A stretch of DNA of 33,478 bases, taken from NCBI GenBank assembly GCA_017848755.1, contig JAFIHI010000143.1, forward strand, positions 1-33,478, in the 5' to 3' direction. Numbering within the stretch: position 1 is the first letter of the stretch; each line of letters starts with the position of its first letter. Source of the DNA: Nakamurella sp. (GTDB taxonomy: Bacteria; Actinomycetota; Actinomycetes; Mycobacteriales; Nakamurellaceae). Shown here one piece after another: positions 1 through 10,002 of the stretch. A program made the translations under genes and the position numbers. The notes below the pieces were generated by a model that was not told the origin of the DNA, ran no database searches, and saw only the letters and a program-made list of their open reading frames with translations.

Positions 1-1105
1 CGCTCTGGGGGCCGTTGAGGTAGGTGAGGAACGTCCACGCCGCGTCCTGCGCGGCCTGATCGGCGCGGGCGTTGACCATGGTGCGGCAGGGGTAGGAGAT
101 GCTCGACGACTTGGTGCCCGACGGGCCCTTCGGGATCGGCGCGGTCGCGATGTCCTTGAAGTTGTCGCCCATCGACTGCTTGAGCGTGCTCTCCCACCAG
201 TTCGCCATGATGATCATGGCCGTCTTGCCGTTCGCGAAGTTGTCCAGGTACGGGCCGGTGGTGTTCGCGTTCGCCGCGCTCATCGAGGCGACGGTTGAGC
301 CGGCCTTGAGCAACGTCTCGTACAGCTGCGCGGTCGCTTCGACGTTCGGCGTGGTGAGCGCCGACGCCGTCTTGTCGGAGTTCAGGAAGTAGCCGTCATT
401 GGAGGCGGCGAGCGACAGGAACGGATGGTCGACACCGGCCGCCCAGTTGGTGATGACGCCGAAACCCTGCTGACCCTTCGCCTTGTCGGTGAGCTTCGCC
501 GCGTCGGCCACCAACTCGTCCCAGGTGGCCGGCGGTTGTGAGATGCCTGCCGCCGCAAAGAGTTTCGTATTGTAGTTCAGTGCGTAGAGATCCACCTCAT
601 TCGGGATGCCGTACACCGCGCCGTTCGAGCTGACGTCGTTGACGAGGCCTTCGGACCAGTTGCTGGTGACGTCGCTGGCCACGTCCGCGGGCGCCTTCGC
701 GGCGACACCGCTCTTGATCAGCCCCGGGAGCCAGAGGTCGTAGATGCTCGCGATCGTCGCGCCTCCCGAGGAGGAACCCTGCGTCTGAATGGTGCTGAGC
801 AGGTTGGCGAACGGCACCGCTTGGAACTTAACCGTGATGGTCGGGTTGTCCTTGTGGAAGGCGTCGGCTGCCGCCTCGAGTTGCTTGACCTGGTCCGGCC
901 CCCAGTGCGTCAGATAGCTGATGGTGACGGGGTTGCCCGTCGAACCGGAGCCGCCTGATCCGGTGGCATTCGAGTTGCTCGACCCCGGAGCGTTGGAACC
1001 TGTCGTGTTCGAGCCGGTGCCCCCACTGCTGGAACAGCCTGCGGCGGCCAGGGCCAGCGCGACGGCGCAGGCTCCGATGACGACCGTCATCCTGTGACGA
1101 ATCAC
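1..1105 (-). CDS. Sugar ABC transporter substrate-binding lipoprotein (partial, runs off left edge)
   Basis: About 368 codons are present and the 3' end lies outside the window. The GTG start at 1105 is chosen because AAGGAGG sits 7 nt upstream. The N-terminus is a lipoprotein signal: basic residues, a hydrophobic run, then AAGC with the lipidated Cys at residue 24, followed by a long Gly/Ser/Asn/Thr linker. The mature part has the pattern of family-1 (MalE/UgpB-like) solute-binding proteins, with ISYLTHWG near its start and YGIPNEVDLYALNYNTKLF in the middle. It should be anchored outside the membrane and deliver a sugar or oligosaccharide to a permease encoded left of the window. It belongs to a different family from the rhamnose-binding protein at 21191-22357, so it is probably unrelated to that locus. 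The ligand cannot be read from the sequence. Confidence 0.9.
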   Translation of the reverse strand, partial: MIRHRMTVVIGACAVALALAAAGCSSSGGTGSNTTGSNAPGSSNSNATGSGGSGSTGNPVTISYLTHWGPDQVKQLEAAADAFHKDNPTITVKFQAVPFANLLSTIQTQGSSSGGATIASIYDLWLPGLIKSGVAAKAPADVASDVTSNWSEGLVNDVSSNGAVYGIPNEVDLYALNYNTKLFAAAGISQPPATWDELVADAAKLTDKAKGQQGFGVITNWAAGVDHPFLSLAASNDGYFLNSDKTASALTTPNVEATAQLYETLLKAGSTVASMSAANANTTGPYLDNFANGKTAMIIMANWWESTLKQSMGDNFKDIATAPIPKGPSGTKSSSISYPCRTMVNARADQAAQDAAWTFLTYLNGPQS

Positions 1106-1141
1106 GAGAATGCCTCCTTGAATGATGTGCCCCGCGTGGGC

Positions 1142-1177
1142 ATTGTATTCATTTGATGGAACGTTATAACAAAGTTC
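1142..1177 (-). promoter_or_regulatory. Candidate promoter and AT-rich palindrome upstream of the binding-protein gene
   Basis: On the minus strand TTGTTA (1167-1172) and TACAAT (1142-1147) are separated by 19 nt, slightly longer than ideal. The segment is clearly AT-rich against its surroundings. It contains the perfect 8-bp palindrome GTTATAAC (1163-1170) and flanking GAAC/GTTC arms (1159-1162, 1174-1177). An operator for a sugar-responsive repressor is plausible but not shown. Confidence 0.3.
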
Positions 1178-1257
1178 GATAGCCGGATGTTACGAACGGA
1201 TAACGCTTTGCGGTGCTCGTGCCTCAGATGCTGGTGGCGGCGCTGGCGTGAACCGCG

Positions 1258-1273
1258 GTGACGCGCACGTCAC
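1258..1273 (-). terminator. Short hairpin downstream of hemA
   Basis: GTGACG and CGTCAC form a perfect 6-bp stem with a 4-nt loop, 17 nt after the hemA stop codon. No T-run follows, so it may only slow or end transcription weakly. Confidence 0.25.
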
Positions 1274-1289
1274 AGTCGGGAAGCCTGGG

Positions 1290-2675
1290 TCACGCCTCCC
1301 GCAGCGCGGGGGTTTCGGAGCCGGTGCGGTCGGCTGTGCCGGTATCCCCGGCGTCGCCGCCCGCCGAGAGGTCGATGCCGAAGAGCAGGTGGATCGCCCG
1401 GATGTAGTCCGATGCTCTGCCGTTGCGAGCGACCTCCTGGGCGCGCACGGAGGGCGTGTGCAGGAGTGCCCGGGCGATGCGGTGCGCGGCGCGGCGGACC
1501 TCGTCGGCCGCGTCGGGGGAAATACGGGGCAGGAGCCGTTCGATCTCCCGGTTGATGGTCGTCGTGACGTGGGCGCGGAGCGCGACGATGGCCGGCGCAA
1601 CCGCCCGGTCGGCACGCCGGCGCTGGAAGTCTGTGACGGCTTCGTCGATGAGGGCCTCGGCCTGGGCGACAGCCCTGGCTGTCGACTCGCCGGCCGATTC
1701 GCCGGGCAACTGAAAAGCCGCGGCATCGGCCGGCCCGCCAGCCGCCGCGGTCGCCTCGGCCACCGCCGCAGCGACCGCAGTCAGGTCGATCACCTCGACG
1801 CGATCCATGGTGCGGACGTCCGCCGGCACGTCCCGGTCCAGCGCGAGATCGACGATGCACAATGGGGTGTCGCGGCGGCGGAGCGCGGCCTCGACGGCGC
1901 GCCGATCGAGGACCGGTTGTTGCCGACCGCTACACGTCACGACGAACTGCGCGGCCGCGAGGACATCCGGTAGGTCCTCAGCTCCGATCGCCCTCAGCCC
2001 GCGGGGGGTCGCGAAGAGTTCTTGCCGGCCCGTCGGCGAGTACACAGCGATATCGCTCAGTCCGCGGTCCTGCAGAGCCGCGGTGACGACCCGGGCATAC
2101 GCGCCGGTTCCGATCAGGAGCACCGGTCCACGTGAGATAGCCCCGGTTCGGTGCTGCGCGAGGTCGAGCGCCGTCGACGCGATCGAACGCCCGGATGCCT
2201 GCAGGTCCGTATCGGTGGCGACCTGCTTCGCGACATGCGCGGCGCTCTGGAACAGCAGATGGAGCTCCGGACTCGCCCGGCCGGCCGCTTGCGAGCGATC
2301 CAGGGCGGCGGAGACCTGCCCGGAGATCTGCGTCTCACCGACGACCATCGACTCCAGCCCGGAGGCCACGCGGAAGAGGTGCGTGACCGCATCGGGGCCG
2401 ACCCGGACGCGGAGCAGCCCAGCGAGATCGTCGACGGAATCCATGCCCAGCCGCGCGAGAACGCCTATGGCGGCGTCGATCCCGTCGTGAAATCGGTCCA
2501 GGTCCAGGTAGACCTCGAACCGATTGCAGGTCGCGAGCACCACGACTCCTGCCGCGCTGGACGCGGGTTCGGCGGTGAGGGCGTACAGGCCTCGCTCCAC
2601 TCCGACCTGGGTGGACAGCCGCTCCAGGGTGGCGAGATCGACGTCGTGATACGAGGCTCCGAGACTGGCGAGCAC
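1290..2675 (-). CDS. hemA: Glutamyl-tRNA reductase
   Basis: 461 aa, starting at GTG. It reduces glutamyl-tRNA(Glu) to glutamate-1-semialdehyde with NADPH, the first committed step of the C5 pathway. The catalytic Cys is C50 in ATCNRFEVY, and H99 lies in the conserved THLFRVASGLESM block followed by VVGETQI. An NADPH-binding Rossmann segment (LLIGTGAYARVV, about residues 185-197) and a C-terminal helical dimerisation domain follow. It is divergent from hemE across a short gap, so the two may share a control region. GTG lies immediately downstream of a possible TATCGT -10 element, so a leaderless or nearly leaderless mRNA is possible. HemL, its usual partner, is at the far end of the cluster. 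Confidence 0.97.
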   Translation of the reverse strand: MLASLGASYHDVDLATLERLSTQVGVERGLYALTAEPASSAAGVVVLATCNRFEVYLDLDRFHDGIDAAIGVLARLGMDSVDDLAGLLRVRVGPDAVTHLFRVASGLESMVVGETQISGQVSAALDRSQAAGRASPELHLLFQSAAHVAKQVATDTDLQASGRSIASTALDLAQHRTGAISRGPVLLIGTGAYARVVTAALQDRGLSDIAVYSPTGRQELFATPRGLRAIGAEDLPDVLAAAQFVVTCSGRQQPVLDRRAVEAALRRRDTPLCIVDLALDRDVPADVRTMDRVEVIDLTAVAAAVAEATAAAGGPADAAAFQLPGESAGESTARAVAQAEALIDEAVTDFQRRRADRAVAPAIVALRAHVTTTINREIERLLPRISPDAADEVRRAAHRIARALLHTPSVRAQEVARNGRASDYIRAIHLLFGIDLSAGGDAGDTGTADRTGSETPALREA

Positions 2676-2746
2676 GCAGCCAACGATACTGATACGTCAA
2701 CATGTCAGGTGCACCGGCCTCCGGGGCGCGGGACAATGATCGCGTC

Positions 2747-3850
2747 ATGGACCACGCCAAATCCGCACCACGCGATACGTCCGCGCTTCCCGCGGGCCAC
2801 CCACTGGTCACCGGCCGGACGACCGACGCGCCGCTCATCCAGGCGCTACGCGCGCGACAAACCGCGACACGTCCCGTGTGGTTCATGCGACAGGCCGGCC
2901 GATCGCTGCCCGAGTACCGGAGGGCGCGCGGCACCATCCCGATGCTCGACGCCTGCCTGAATCCCGAACTCGCTGCCGAACTGACCCTCCAACCGGTCCG
3001 CCGCCATCACACGGACGCCGCAATCCTGTTCAGCGACATCATGGTCCCGATCGCGCTCGCCGGGGTCGGGGTCACCATCGAGGCCGGAATTGGGCCGGTC
3101 GTCGACAGCCCGGTTCGAACCGCCCATGACGTTGTTCGGCTGCCACACCTCGACCCGGAAGCCTTGGCACCGGTCGTCGCGGCGGTCCGACTGGCCGTTC
3201 GAGAGCTGGGCTCGACGCCGCTGATCGGGTTCGCCGGCGCCCCGTACACGCTCGCCAGCTATTTGGTGGAGGGCGGGCCGAGCCGTGATCAACTGCGCAC
3301 CCGCGCGATGATGCACGCCGATCCCGCCGCGTGGCATGCGCTCGCCGCGTGGACGGCCGCGGTCTCCGCCGCATTTCTGCGAGCGCAGATCCTGGCCGGC
3401 GCGAGCGCCGTGCAGCTGTTCGATTCGTGGGTCGGCGGACTGTCCCGCGCGGACTACCGGCGCTTCGTGCAGGAGCACTCGGCAGCGGTGTTCGGTGGCG
3501 TCGCGGATCTCGGTGTGCCGCGGGTGCACTTCGGCCTGGGCACCGCCGAACTCCTCGTCGACATGGCCGAGGCGGGGGCCGACGCGATGGGGGTCGATCA
3601 CCGTCTCGGGCTGGACGAGGCCAACGAGCGACTCTGCGGCCGATATCCGTTGCAGGGCAACATCGATCCCGCACTGCTCTTCGCCGGTGAGCGCGCCCTG
3701 GCCGCGCACGCGCGGGAGGTGATGGCGGCGGGCGCGCAGGCGCCGGCCCATGTCGTGAACCTCGGCCACGGCGTACCACCGGACACCGACCCCGGGGTGC
3801 TGACCTGGTTGGTCGACCTGGTCCACGCGGAACCGCCGGCCGGTGGATAG
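2747..3850 (+). CDS. hemE: Uroporphyrinogen III decarboxylase
   Basis: 367 aa from ATG 2747. It decarboxylates the four acetate side chains of uroporphyrinogen III to give coproporphyrinogen III in the cytoplasm. The family signature VWFMRQAGRSLPEYR is near the N-terminus, followed by AILFSDIMVP, IGFAGAPYTLASYLVEGG and a C-terminal HVVNLGHGVPPDTDPGVL. An in-frame ATG at 2702 would add 15 residues. The later start is preferred because it places the substrate-binding motif about as far from the N-terminus as in other actinobacterial HemE proteins, although neither start has a convincing ribosome-binding site. It is the first gene of the rightward heme operon and ends 6 nt before hemY. Confidence 0.96.
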   Translation: MDHAKSAPRDTSALPAGHPLVTGRTTDAPLIQALRARQTATRPVWFMRQAGRSLPEYRRARGTIPMLDACLNPELAAELTLQPVRRHHTDAAILFSDIMVPIALAGVGVTIEAGIGPVVDSPVRTAHDVVRLPHLDPEALAPVVAAVRLAVRELGSTPLIGFAGAPYTLASYLVEGGPSRDQLRTRAMMHADPAAWHALAAWTAAVSAAFLRAQILAGASAVQLFDSWVGGLSRADYRRFVQEHSAAVFGGVADLGVPRVHFGLGTAELLVDMAEAGADAMGVDHRLGLDEANERLCGRYPLQGNIDPALLFAGERALAAHAREVMAAGAQAPAHVVNLGHGVPPDTDPGVLTWLVDLVHAEPPAGG

Positions 3851-3856
3851 GCGCCG

Positions 3857-5329
3857 ATGCGCATGACCGGATATGACGTGGTCGTGGTCGGGGCGGGTGT
3901 CGCCGGATTGATCGCTGCGCTCCGCAGCGCCCGCAGCGGCCGGACGGTGCTCGTGCTCGACGAAGCCGACGAGCCCGGGGGATGCGTGCGGTTCCACCGG
4001 GTGGGCGGCCTGGACCTCGACCGCGGCGCCGAATCGTTCGCCACCGCCAGACCGGCCGTCGCCGCCCTCGCCGCGCAGCTCGCGCTCCCGGTCGAGGCGC
4101 CGCTCGCCCGGACCGCATGGATCTATCACCGAGCCGGGCCGGCACCCATCCCGGCGGCGACGCTGCTCGGCATCCCCGCGCATCCCGCGGCGGCCGACGT
4201 GCGCCGCGTGATCGGGTGGCCTGGGGCGGCTCGTGCGGCGCTCGACCGGCTGCTGCCGCCCGGCCGAGCCCCTCAAGGCCTCGGCGAACTCGTGCGCGCA
4301 CGCCTCGGCTCCAGGGTGCTCAACCGGCTCGTCGCCCCGGTGGTGGCGGGCGTCTACTCGGCCGACCCCGCCGGCCTGGACACGGAGGCGGTCGCCCCGG
4401 GGCTGCTCCACGCGCTGGGCGAGGCGGGCTCGCTCACCGGTGCCGTGCAGCGGCTGCGCGGGAGCGGCTCGCCCGCCGGGTCGGCCGTTGCCGGGATCTC
4501 CGGCGGGATGGGTCTGCTGAGCCGCGCGTTGGCGGCCGCTGTCGAACAGGCGGGCGGTGAGATCCGTTGCGGTGCACGGGTCTCCGGGCTCGCCCGTGCG
4601 GCTGATGGATGGGCGGTGGCCGTGCGGCCCCCAGCGTCGGAACCTGCCCCAGGGGCGTCGGGAATCGCGAAGGGGTCCGAGCCGAGAACAGCGTCATACC
4701 CGGTCGAAACGATCCTGGCGGACAGCGCGGTGGTAGCGATTCCAGCGGCGGGCGCCGCGCCGCTCATCGTTCAGGCGACGGACGGCGCGGTGGCCCTGCC
4801 GACGACCCCAGCCACCGATGTGCTGATCGCTACCCTGGTGGTCGACGAGCCGCTGCTCGACGAGGCTCCGCGCGGCACCGGTCTTCTCGTCGCGCCGGAT
4901 GTGACGGACGTCGCCGCGAAGGCGTTGACGCACGCCACGGCGAAATGGGCCTTCCTCGCGCGCCGGGCGGGGCCGCATCGGCACGTCTTGCGGTTGTCCT
5001 ACGGCCGCGGCGGCGCCACGCCGGCGGATTCCGACTTCCCGGATCTGGCGCTCCACGACGCCGCCCGGCTGCTCGGGGTGCCCCTTGCGAGGCGCCAGCT
5101 GGGCGATGCCGCCACCGTGCGATATTCCGGACAGCTCGCCGCGCGCCGCGCCGACCAGCGCGCCGCTCTTGAACGAATCCCCGTGCAATTGCAGAGGTTT
5201 CCCGGCCTCGCGCTGTGTGGATCGGCGATCGCGGGCACCGGACTCGGTGCCGTGGTGACGAACGCCGCCACCACCCCCATTGGTGACGTGCCACCATTGG
5301 GAGCAGGATCGAACCATGACGAGCAGTGA
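3857..5329 (+). CDS. hemY: Coproporphyrinogen III oxidase (HemY/CgoX type)
   Basis: 490 aa FAD-dependent oxidase. The N-terminal dinucleotide-binding motif [10 protein letters not shown] with GxGxxG at residues 12-17 is followed by [10 protein letters not shown], and the C-terminus carries the second FAD motif ([20 protein letters not shown]). In actinobacteria this family oxidises coproporphyrinogen III to coproporphyrin III rather than acting on protoporphyrinogen. The adjacent hemQ and hemH support that assignment. A Pro/Ser/Ala-rich stretch near residues 255-275 looks like a lineage insertion. The coding end overlaps the hemQ start by 14 nt, suggesting translational coupling. It is often annotated as protoporphyrinogen oxidase (hemG/hemY); cgoX is the pathway-correct name. 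Confidence 0.95.
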   Translation: MRMTGYDVVVVGAGVAGLIAALRSARSGRTVLVLDEADEPGGCVRFHRVGGLDLDRGAESFATARPAVAALAAQLALPVEAPLARTAWIYHRAGPAPIPAATLLGIPAHPAAADVRRVIGWPGAARAALDRLLPPGRAPQGLGELVRARLGSRVLNRLVAPVVAGVYSADPAGLDTEAVAPGLLHALGEAGSLTGAVQRLRGSGSPAGSAVAGISGGMGLLSRALAAAVEQAGGEIRCGARVSGLARAADGWAVAVRPPASEPAPGASGIAKGSEPRTASYPVETILADSAVVAIPAAGAAPLIVQATDGAVALPTTPATDVLIATLVVDEPLLDEAPRGTGLLVAPDVTDVAAKALTHATAKWAFLARRAGPHRHVLRLSYGRGGATPADSDFPDLALHDAARLLGVPLARRQLGDAATVRYSGQLAARRADQRAALERIPVQLQRFPGLALCGSAIAGTGLGAVVTNAATTPIGDVPPLGAGSNHDEQ

Positions 5330-6011
5330 AACCACCCCCTCCTACCCCTCCGACGCGATCCGCTACGCGGGGTACTTCGTATACCGGCGCGTCTCCGCGC
5401 CGACCATCGACGCCTCGGCTGTTCATGCCGAGATGACCGAATTCGTAGGCGATCTCGCGGCGCAGGACGTCGTCACTCGGGGCATCTACGACGTGAGTGC
5501 GATGCGCGCGGACGCCGACCTGATGCTGTGGCTGCATGCGCCAACGGCCGAGGCGCTGCAGGCCGCCTTCCGGCGGTTCCGCGCCTCCGCGACCGGACGC
5601 GGCCTGGCACCGACCTGGTCCGCGGTCGGGTTGCATCGCCCATCGGAGTTCAACAAGACGCACGTCCCGGCGTTCGTCGATGGCAGGCCGGCGCGCCGAT
5701 GGGTGGCCGTGTATCCGTATCTGCGGTCCTACGAGTGGTACCTGCTGCCGGACACCGAGCGGGCGGCCCTGCTCGGCGAACACGGCAAGCTCGGTCGCGA
5801 CTATCCGGCCGTGCAGAACAACACGATCGCAGCGTTCGCGCTGAACGATTACGAGTGGCTGCTGGCCGTCGAATCCGATGAGCTCGACCAGATCGTCGAC
5901 CTGATGCGGCATTTGCGGTCGTCGGCGACCCGGCGGCACGTGCGGCTGGAGACGCCGTTCTTCACCGGCCGGCGGATCGACGCGGCCGGGGTCGCCGAGG
6001 TTCTTGCGTGA
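5316..6011 (+). CDS. hemQ: Coproheme decarboxylase (HemQ/ChdC)
   Basis: 231 aa, chlorite-dismutase-like fold. It converts Fe-coproporphyrin III (coproheme) to heme b with peroxide. The ATG at 5316 is chosen over 5280 because GGGAG/AGGA lies just upstream and the length fits the family. Residues Y133 (in VYPYL), H156 (in [10 protein letters not shown]) and H116 (in NKTHVPAF) have the same mutual spacing as the catalytic Tyr, proximal His and distal His described for actinobacterial ChdC. This argues for an active enzyme of the actinobacterial subgroup. Start and stop overlap the neighbouring genes on both sides, so it sits tightly inside the heme operon. Confidence 0.95.
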   Translation: MTSSETTPSYPSDAIRYAGYFVYRRVSAPTIDASAVHAEMTEFVGDLAAQDVVTRGIYDVSAMRADADLMLWLHAPTAEALQAAFRRFRASATGRGLAPTWSAVGLHRPSEFNKTHVPAFVDGRPARRWVAVYPYLRSYEWYLLPDTERAALLGEHGKLGRDYPAVQNNTIAAFALNDYEWLLAVESDELDQIVDLMRHLRSSATRRHVRLETPFFTGRRIDAAGVAEVLA

Positions 6012-7177
6012 CGGACTTGGTGCGACCCGGGTATGACGCCGTTCTGCTCGCGAGCTTCGGCGGGCCGCGAGGCCCCGACGACGTGATGCCGTTCCTGCGG
6101 AACGTGACGCGCGGCCGCGGCGTTCCGGACGAGCGGTTGTCCGAGGTGGCCGCGCACTACCTGGCGTTGGGCGGTGCGTCGCCCATCAACGCACAGGCGA
6201 TGGCCTTACGAGATGCGTTGGCCCGCGAGCTGTCTCGCCGCGACGTGGACCTGCCGGTGCTGTGGGGCAATCGCAACTGGACGCCGTACCTGTCCGACGT
6301 GGTGGCGGACGCCGCGGGGGCCGGATTGAATCGGTTGCTGGCGGTGACGACATCGGCCTACTCCAGCTATTCGTCGTGTCGGCAGTACCGGGAGGATTTC
6401 GCGGCAGCCCTGATGGACTCGGGCACGGTCGGAACGGTTCGGATCGACAAGGTCCGGCCGTACTACGACCTTCCGGGGTTTCTGCAGCCGTTCGCCGACG
6501 GCGTAGCACGCGCACTCGCGGATGCCGCGGACAATGGGTGCGGCGCAGCGGATGTCGAGATCATCTTCACGACTCATTCGCTGCCGATCGCGATGGCCGA
6601 GGCATCAGGGACTGCTTTCGAGGGTCGGCTTTACGTCTCGCAGCACCTGGCGGCCTGCGCCGAAGTGATGCGCCGCGTTGCGGCCGGTCGCGACGATGCT
6701 CCGACGTGGCGGTTGGCCTACCAATCCCGATCCGGTGCACCGCACATCCCCTGGTTGGAGCCGGATGTGTGCGACGTGATCGCCGCCGTGGGCGGGTCGG
6801 GCCGACGCGGCGTCGTCGTGGTGCCGATCGGCTTCGTGTCGGACCATGTCGAGGTGATCTGGGATCTCGACACGGAAGCCGCCGAAGCCGCTGCGGCGCA
6901 CGGACTGTGGTTCACGCGGGTGCCGACGCCGGGGACGGACCCGCGCTTCGTCGCGGGGCTCGCGGACCTGATCGTCGAGCGGGCAGTCGGTGCCGGTCCG
7001 ACGCCGTCCGCCACCGCGCTGCCAGCACGGCCGCGCACGTGCCCGCCGGGCTGCTGCCAGGGCCGCTCCCGCCGCCCCACCACGGCCGGGACCGATTCCG
7101 CCGAGGACTGGGCCGGATCGGGCTACGCGCAGACCGTGCTCGCGGCATCCGGGATAGGCGCGGCGGTGCCATCGTGA
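6008..7177 (+). CDS. hemH: Coproporphyrin III ferrochelatase
   Basis: 389 aa, GTG start overlapping the hemQ stop as GTGA. It inserts Fe2+ into coproporphyrin III. The family motifs are LLASFGGP at the N-terminus, the catalytic region FTTHSLP with H190, and [18 protein letters not shown] with H280 and E282. The C-terminal tail contains a cysteine cluster (C345, C349, C350 in TCPPGCC). Several actinobacterial ferrochelatases bind a [2Fe-2S] cluster through C-terminal cysteines plus an internal one, so this may be an Fe-S form. Candidate internal cysteines are C124, C178, C217 and C255. The last ~35 residues look low in structure. Confidence 0.95.
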   Translation: MTDLVRPGYDAVLLASFGGPRGPDDVMPFLRNVTRGRGVPDERLSEVAAHYLALGGASPINAQAMALRDALARELSRRDVDLPVLWGNRNWTPYLSDVVADAAGAGLNRLLAVTTSAYSSYSSCRQYREDFAAALMDSGTVGTVRIDKVRPYYDLPGFLQPFADGVARALADAADNGCGAADVEIIFTTHSLPIAMAEASGTAFEGRLYVSQHLAACAEVMRRVAAGRDDAPTWRLAYQSRSGAPHIPWLEPDVCDVIAAVGGSGRRGVVVVPIGFVSDHVEVIWDLDTEAAEAAAAHGLWFTRVPTPGTDPRFVAGLADLIVERAVGAGPTPSATALPARPRTCPPGCCQGRSRRPTTAGTDSAEDWAGSGYAQTVLAASGIGAAVPS

Positions 7178-7220
7178 CCGTCATCGTGACGGATCCCGCC
7201 GACCTCCGATCGGTGACGCG

Positions 7221-8135
7221 GTGAGCGCGCTCGCCTCGATCCGCATCGGAACGCGCGGGAGCGCGCTGGCCGTCGCGCAGGCGCGCCTGGTGGGCGAGGC
7301 GCTGGCCGCGGCGACCGGGCGCGGGTTCGAGCTCGTCCGCATCCGCACCACCGGCGACGTCGACCGGGCGCCGCTCGCGCGGATCGGCGGGACCGGCGTC
7401 TTCGTCACCGCCGTGCGCGAGGCCCTGGTCGACGGGCGCGTCGACATCGCGGTGCATTCCTTCAAGGATCTGCCCACCGCCGAGGACGCACGGGTCGCCC
7501 TCGCGGCGGTCCCGACTCGGCAGGACCCGGCCGACGTACTGTGCGCGGCAGGGCATCTCGCGCTCCCCGAGCTGCCGCCTACGGCGCGGATCGGTACCGG
7601 TTCGCCGCGCCGCGCCGCGCAACTGCGACGGTTGCGCCCGGACGTGGAGCCCGTCGCGATCCGCGGTAACGCCGACACCCGGCTGGCGGCGGTGGCGGAC
7701 GGGAAGGTGGACGCCGTCGTGCTGGCCCGCGCCGGACTGGCCCGCCTCGGTCGTCTCGACGCGATCACCCAGGTATTCGATCCGGCGCAGATGCTGCCCG
7801 CCCCGGCCCAGGGGGCGCTCGCGGTCGAATGCCGCGCCGACGACGCCGCGACGGCGGTGATCGTCGCGCCCATCGACGATGCCGCGAGCAGGCAGGCCGC
7901 GCTGGCCGAACGCGCCGTGCTCGCCGGGCTGCAGGCCGGATGCTCCGCTCCGGTCGGGGCACTGGCCACCATCACTGACGGCACGCTGACGCTGCGGGCG
8001 CGGGTGATCAGCGATGACGGCCGGAACCTGCTCGACCACGAGAGTCACGGCGCGGCAACCGATGCCGAACAGATTGGGCGCGCGGCGGCGGAGGCGTTAT
8101 TCGCCGCCGGAGCCGCGGAGTTGATGCGTCCATGA
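7221..8135 (+). CDS. hemC: Hydroxymethylbilane synthase (porphobilinogen deaminase)
   Basis: 304 aa, GTG start 43 nt after hemH. It condenses four porphobilinogen molecules into hydroxymethylbilane. The N-terminal RIGTRGSALAVAQA, the active-site HSFKDLPT (residues 80-86, catalytic D83) and GTGSPRRAAQLRRLRP are all present. C241 in GLQAGCSAPVG is the attachment residue for the dipyrromethane cofactor. The stop overlaps the hemD ATG as ATGA. No earlier in-frame start is visible in the gap after hemH. Confidence 0.97.
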   Translation: MSALASIRIGTRGSALAVAQARLVGEALAAATGRGFELVRIRTTGDVDRAPLARIGGTGVFVTAVREALVDGRVDIAVHSFKDLPTAEDARVALAAVPTRQDPADVLCAAGHLALPELPPTARIGTGSPRRAAQLRRLRPDVEPVAIRGNADTRLAAVADGKVDAVVLARAGLARLGRLDAITQVFDPAQMLPAPAQGALAVECRADDAATAVIVAPIDDAASRQAALAERAVLAGLQAGCSAPVGALATITDGTLTLRARVISDDGRNLLDHESHGAATDAEQIGRAAAEALFAAGAAELMRP

Positions 8136-8998
8136 GTGCGCAAGGTGTTCGCGGTACGGCGCGGCCAGCCGCCGCGTCTTCTTCGCCGGCGCCGCTCACC
8201 GGCTGGCGGATCCTCATCGCCCGGCCGGCCGGCCGCGGCGACAACCTCATCACCTCGGTGCGGGCGGCGGGCGGATCGCCGCTGCATGTTCCCCTCATCG
8301 CCACCATGCCGGTGACGCTGTCTGCCGAACTGCGCACAGCGCTGGACGCGCTGGCCGACGGCGACTTCGACTGGGTCGCCGTCACCTCCGCGGCGGCCGT
8401 GTCCGCGCTTGAGGCGGCCGCGCGCGAGACCGGTCTGCCGCTGCGCATCGCGTCGTCCACCCGGATCGCCGCGGTCGGCGCCGCCACCGCGGCCGCGCTT
8501 CGGGGCGCGGGGCTGCCCGTGCACCTATTCCCCGAAACAGCCGGTTCTGCAGCGACTCTCGCGGCGGCCTGGCCGGTAGAGCCGCCCGGCTCGCGTGTCC
8601 TTGTGCCGTGTTCCGATCGGGCAGCGCCGACGCTCGCCGACGCGTTGCGCGCCACCGGGCACCACGTGACCACGGTCGTCGCCTACCGCACCGAGATCCT
8701 GCCCGTGCCGGAACTGCTCGCACGTGACCTTGCGGACGGGCGCATCGACGCGGTGCTGCTGACGTCGCCGAGCATCGTGCGTGCCCTGGCCGGCACGATG
8801 ATCGCGCCGGGGACGAGGCTCGTCGCGATCGGGCGGCCGACAGCGAGCGCGGCTCGGGCCGCGGGACGTGCGCCCGCGGCTGTCGCGGCCGAACCGTCGG
8901 CCCAGGGGCTGGTCGACGCGCTGATCGAATTACGCGGAGTCGCGGCCGATATGCGCCGCGCTGCAACGACTTCCACCGCCGAGACGAAGGAACCGTGA
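8132..8998 (+). CDS. hemD: Uroporphyrinogen III synthase
   Basis: 288 aa. It cyclises hydroxymethylbilane with D-ring inversion. The family is poorly conserved in sequence, but the pattern is typical: [18 protein letters not shown] at the start, [56 protein letters not shown], then [13 protein letters not shown] and [16 protein letters not shown]. Together these make two Rossmann-like halves. Position between hemC and hemB, with 4-nt overlaps on both sides, makes the assignment firm. It is a stand-alone HemD, not fused to a uroporphyrinogen methyltransferase. Confidence 0.93.
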   Translation: MSAQGVRGTARPAAASSSPAPLTGWRILIARPAGRGDNLITSVRAAGGSPLHVPLIATMPVTLSAELRTALDALADGDFDWVAVTSAAAVSALEAAARETGLPLRIASSTRIAAVGAATAAALRGAGLPVHLFPETAGSAATLAAAWPVEPPGSRVLVPCSDRAAPTLADALRATGHHVTTVVAYRTEILPVPELLARDLADGRIDAVLLTSPSIVRALAGTMIAPGTRLVAIGRPTASAARAAGRAPAAVAAEPSAQGLVDALIELRGVAADMRRAATTSTAETKEP

Positions 8999-10002
8999 GT
9001 ATCGCTATGGCTTTTCCGACTGACCGGCCGCGTCGGCTGCGCAGCACTCCGGCGATGCGCCGCCTCGCCACCGAAACACGCGTGCACCCGGCAGATCTCG
9101 TGCTGCCGATGTTCGTCCGGCAGGGCCTGACGGAGCCGCACCCCATCGACGCCATGCCTGGCGTGACGCAACACACGCTCGACTCCCTGCGGCGGGCCGC
9201 CGCCGAGGCCGTGGCAGACGGGGTGGGCGGGCTGATGATCTTCGGCGTGCCCGAGAAGCGCGACGCGCAGGGCAGCGGCGCGACCGACCCGAGCGGGATC
9301 CTGAACGTCGCAATCCGGTCGCTGGCCGCCGATCTGGGCGACGCCACCGTCCTGATGGCCGACCTCTGCCTCGACGAATTCACCGATCACGGCCATTGCG
9401 GGGTGCTCGGCGACGACGGGACCGTCGACAACGACGCGACTCTCGGGCGGTACGCGCAGATGGGGGTCGCGCTCGCCGAGGCCGGAGCGCATCTCGTCGG
9501 CACCTCCGGGATGATGGACGGCCAGGTGGGCGCCGTTCGCGCTGCGCTCGATGCGGCGGCGCATCCGCAGACCGGCATCATCGGCTACGCGGCGAAATAC
9601 GCCTCGGCCTGCTACGGCCCGTTCCGGGAGGCGGTCGAATCGGCGCTGCACGGCGACCGCCGCAGCTACCAACTCGACCCGGCCAACCGCCGCGCCGGTG
9701 CCCGCGAGGTCGCCCTCGACCTCGCCGAGGGCGCCGACATGGTGATCGTGAAGCCCGCCGGTTGGTACCTGGACGTGCTCAGCGACGCGGCGGCCGTGAG
9801 CACCGTTCCGGTTGCCGCGTACCAGGTCTCGGGCGAGTACTCGATGATCCAGGCGGCGGCGTCGCGCGGCTGGATCGACCTGGATGACGCCGTCCGGGAA
9901 TCGCTCACCGCGATCCGCCGGGCCGGCGCCGACGTGATCCTGACGTATTGGGCGGCGGAGGTCGCCGCCGGCCGGCGATCCGGGAGGTTTCCATGGGTGT
10001 GA
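8995..10002 (+). CDS. hemB: Porphobilinogen synthase (delta-aminolevulinate dehydratase)
   Basis: 335 aa, GTG start overlapping hemD as GTGA; ATG 9007 is an alternative four codons in. It condenses two 5-aminolevulinate molecules to porphobilinogen. The two Schiff-base lysines are K201 ([13 protein letters not shown]) and K253 ([12 protein letters not shown]). The metal-site segment reads [14 protein letters not shown], with C125, D127 and C135. This is a mixture of the three-Cys Zn site and the Ala/Asp/Asp Mg-type site. The 3' end overlaps the hemL start by 10 nt. Confidence 0.96.
   Translation: MSIAMAFPTDRPRRLRSTPAMRRLATETRVHPADLVLPMFVRQGLTEPHPIDAMPGVTQHTLDSLRRAAAEAVADGVGGLMIFGVPEKRDAQGSGATDPSGILNVAIRSLAADLGDATVLMADLCLDEFTDHGHCGVLGDDGTVDNDATLGRYAQMGVALAEAGAHLVGTSGMMDGQVGAVRAALDAAAHPQTGIIGYAAKYASACYGPFREAVESALHGDRRSYQLDPANRRAGAREVALDLAEGADMVIVKPAGWYLDVLSDAAAVSTVPVAAYQVSGEYSMIQAAASRGWIDLDDAVRESLTAIRRAGADVILTYWAAEVAAGRRSGRFPWV

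Noticed and set aside
2702..2746. Upstream in-frame ATG for hemE at 2702
   Set aside because: It would give an N-terminus longer than usual for HemE and has no ribosome-binding site. It is kept only as an alternative start, since a leaderless transcript could use it.
1248..2960. Several 200-270 codon frames opposite hemA
   Set aside because: They are GC-rich mirror frames of a well-conserved gene and are rich in Arg, Gly and Ala, with no motifs.
2846..4411. A 521-codon minus-strand frame opposite hemE/hemY
   Set aside because: It has Arg/Gly/His-rich composition and no recognisable domain, and the opposite strand carries two clear enzymes.
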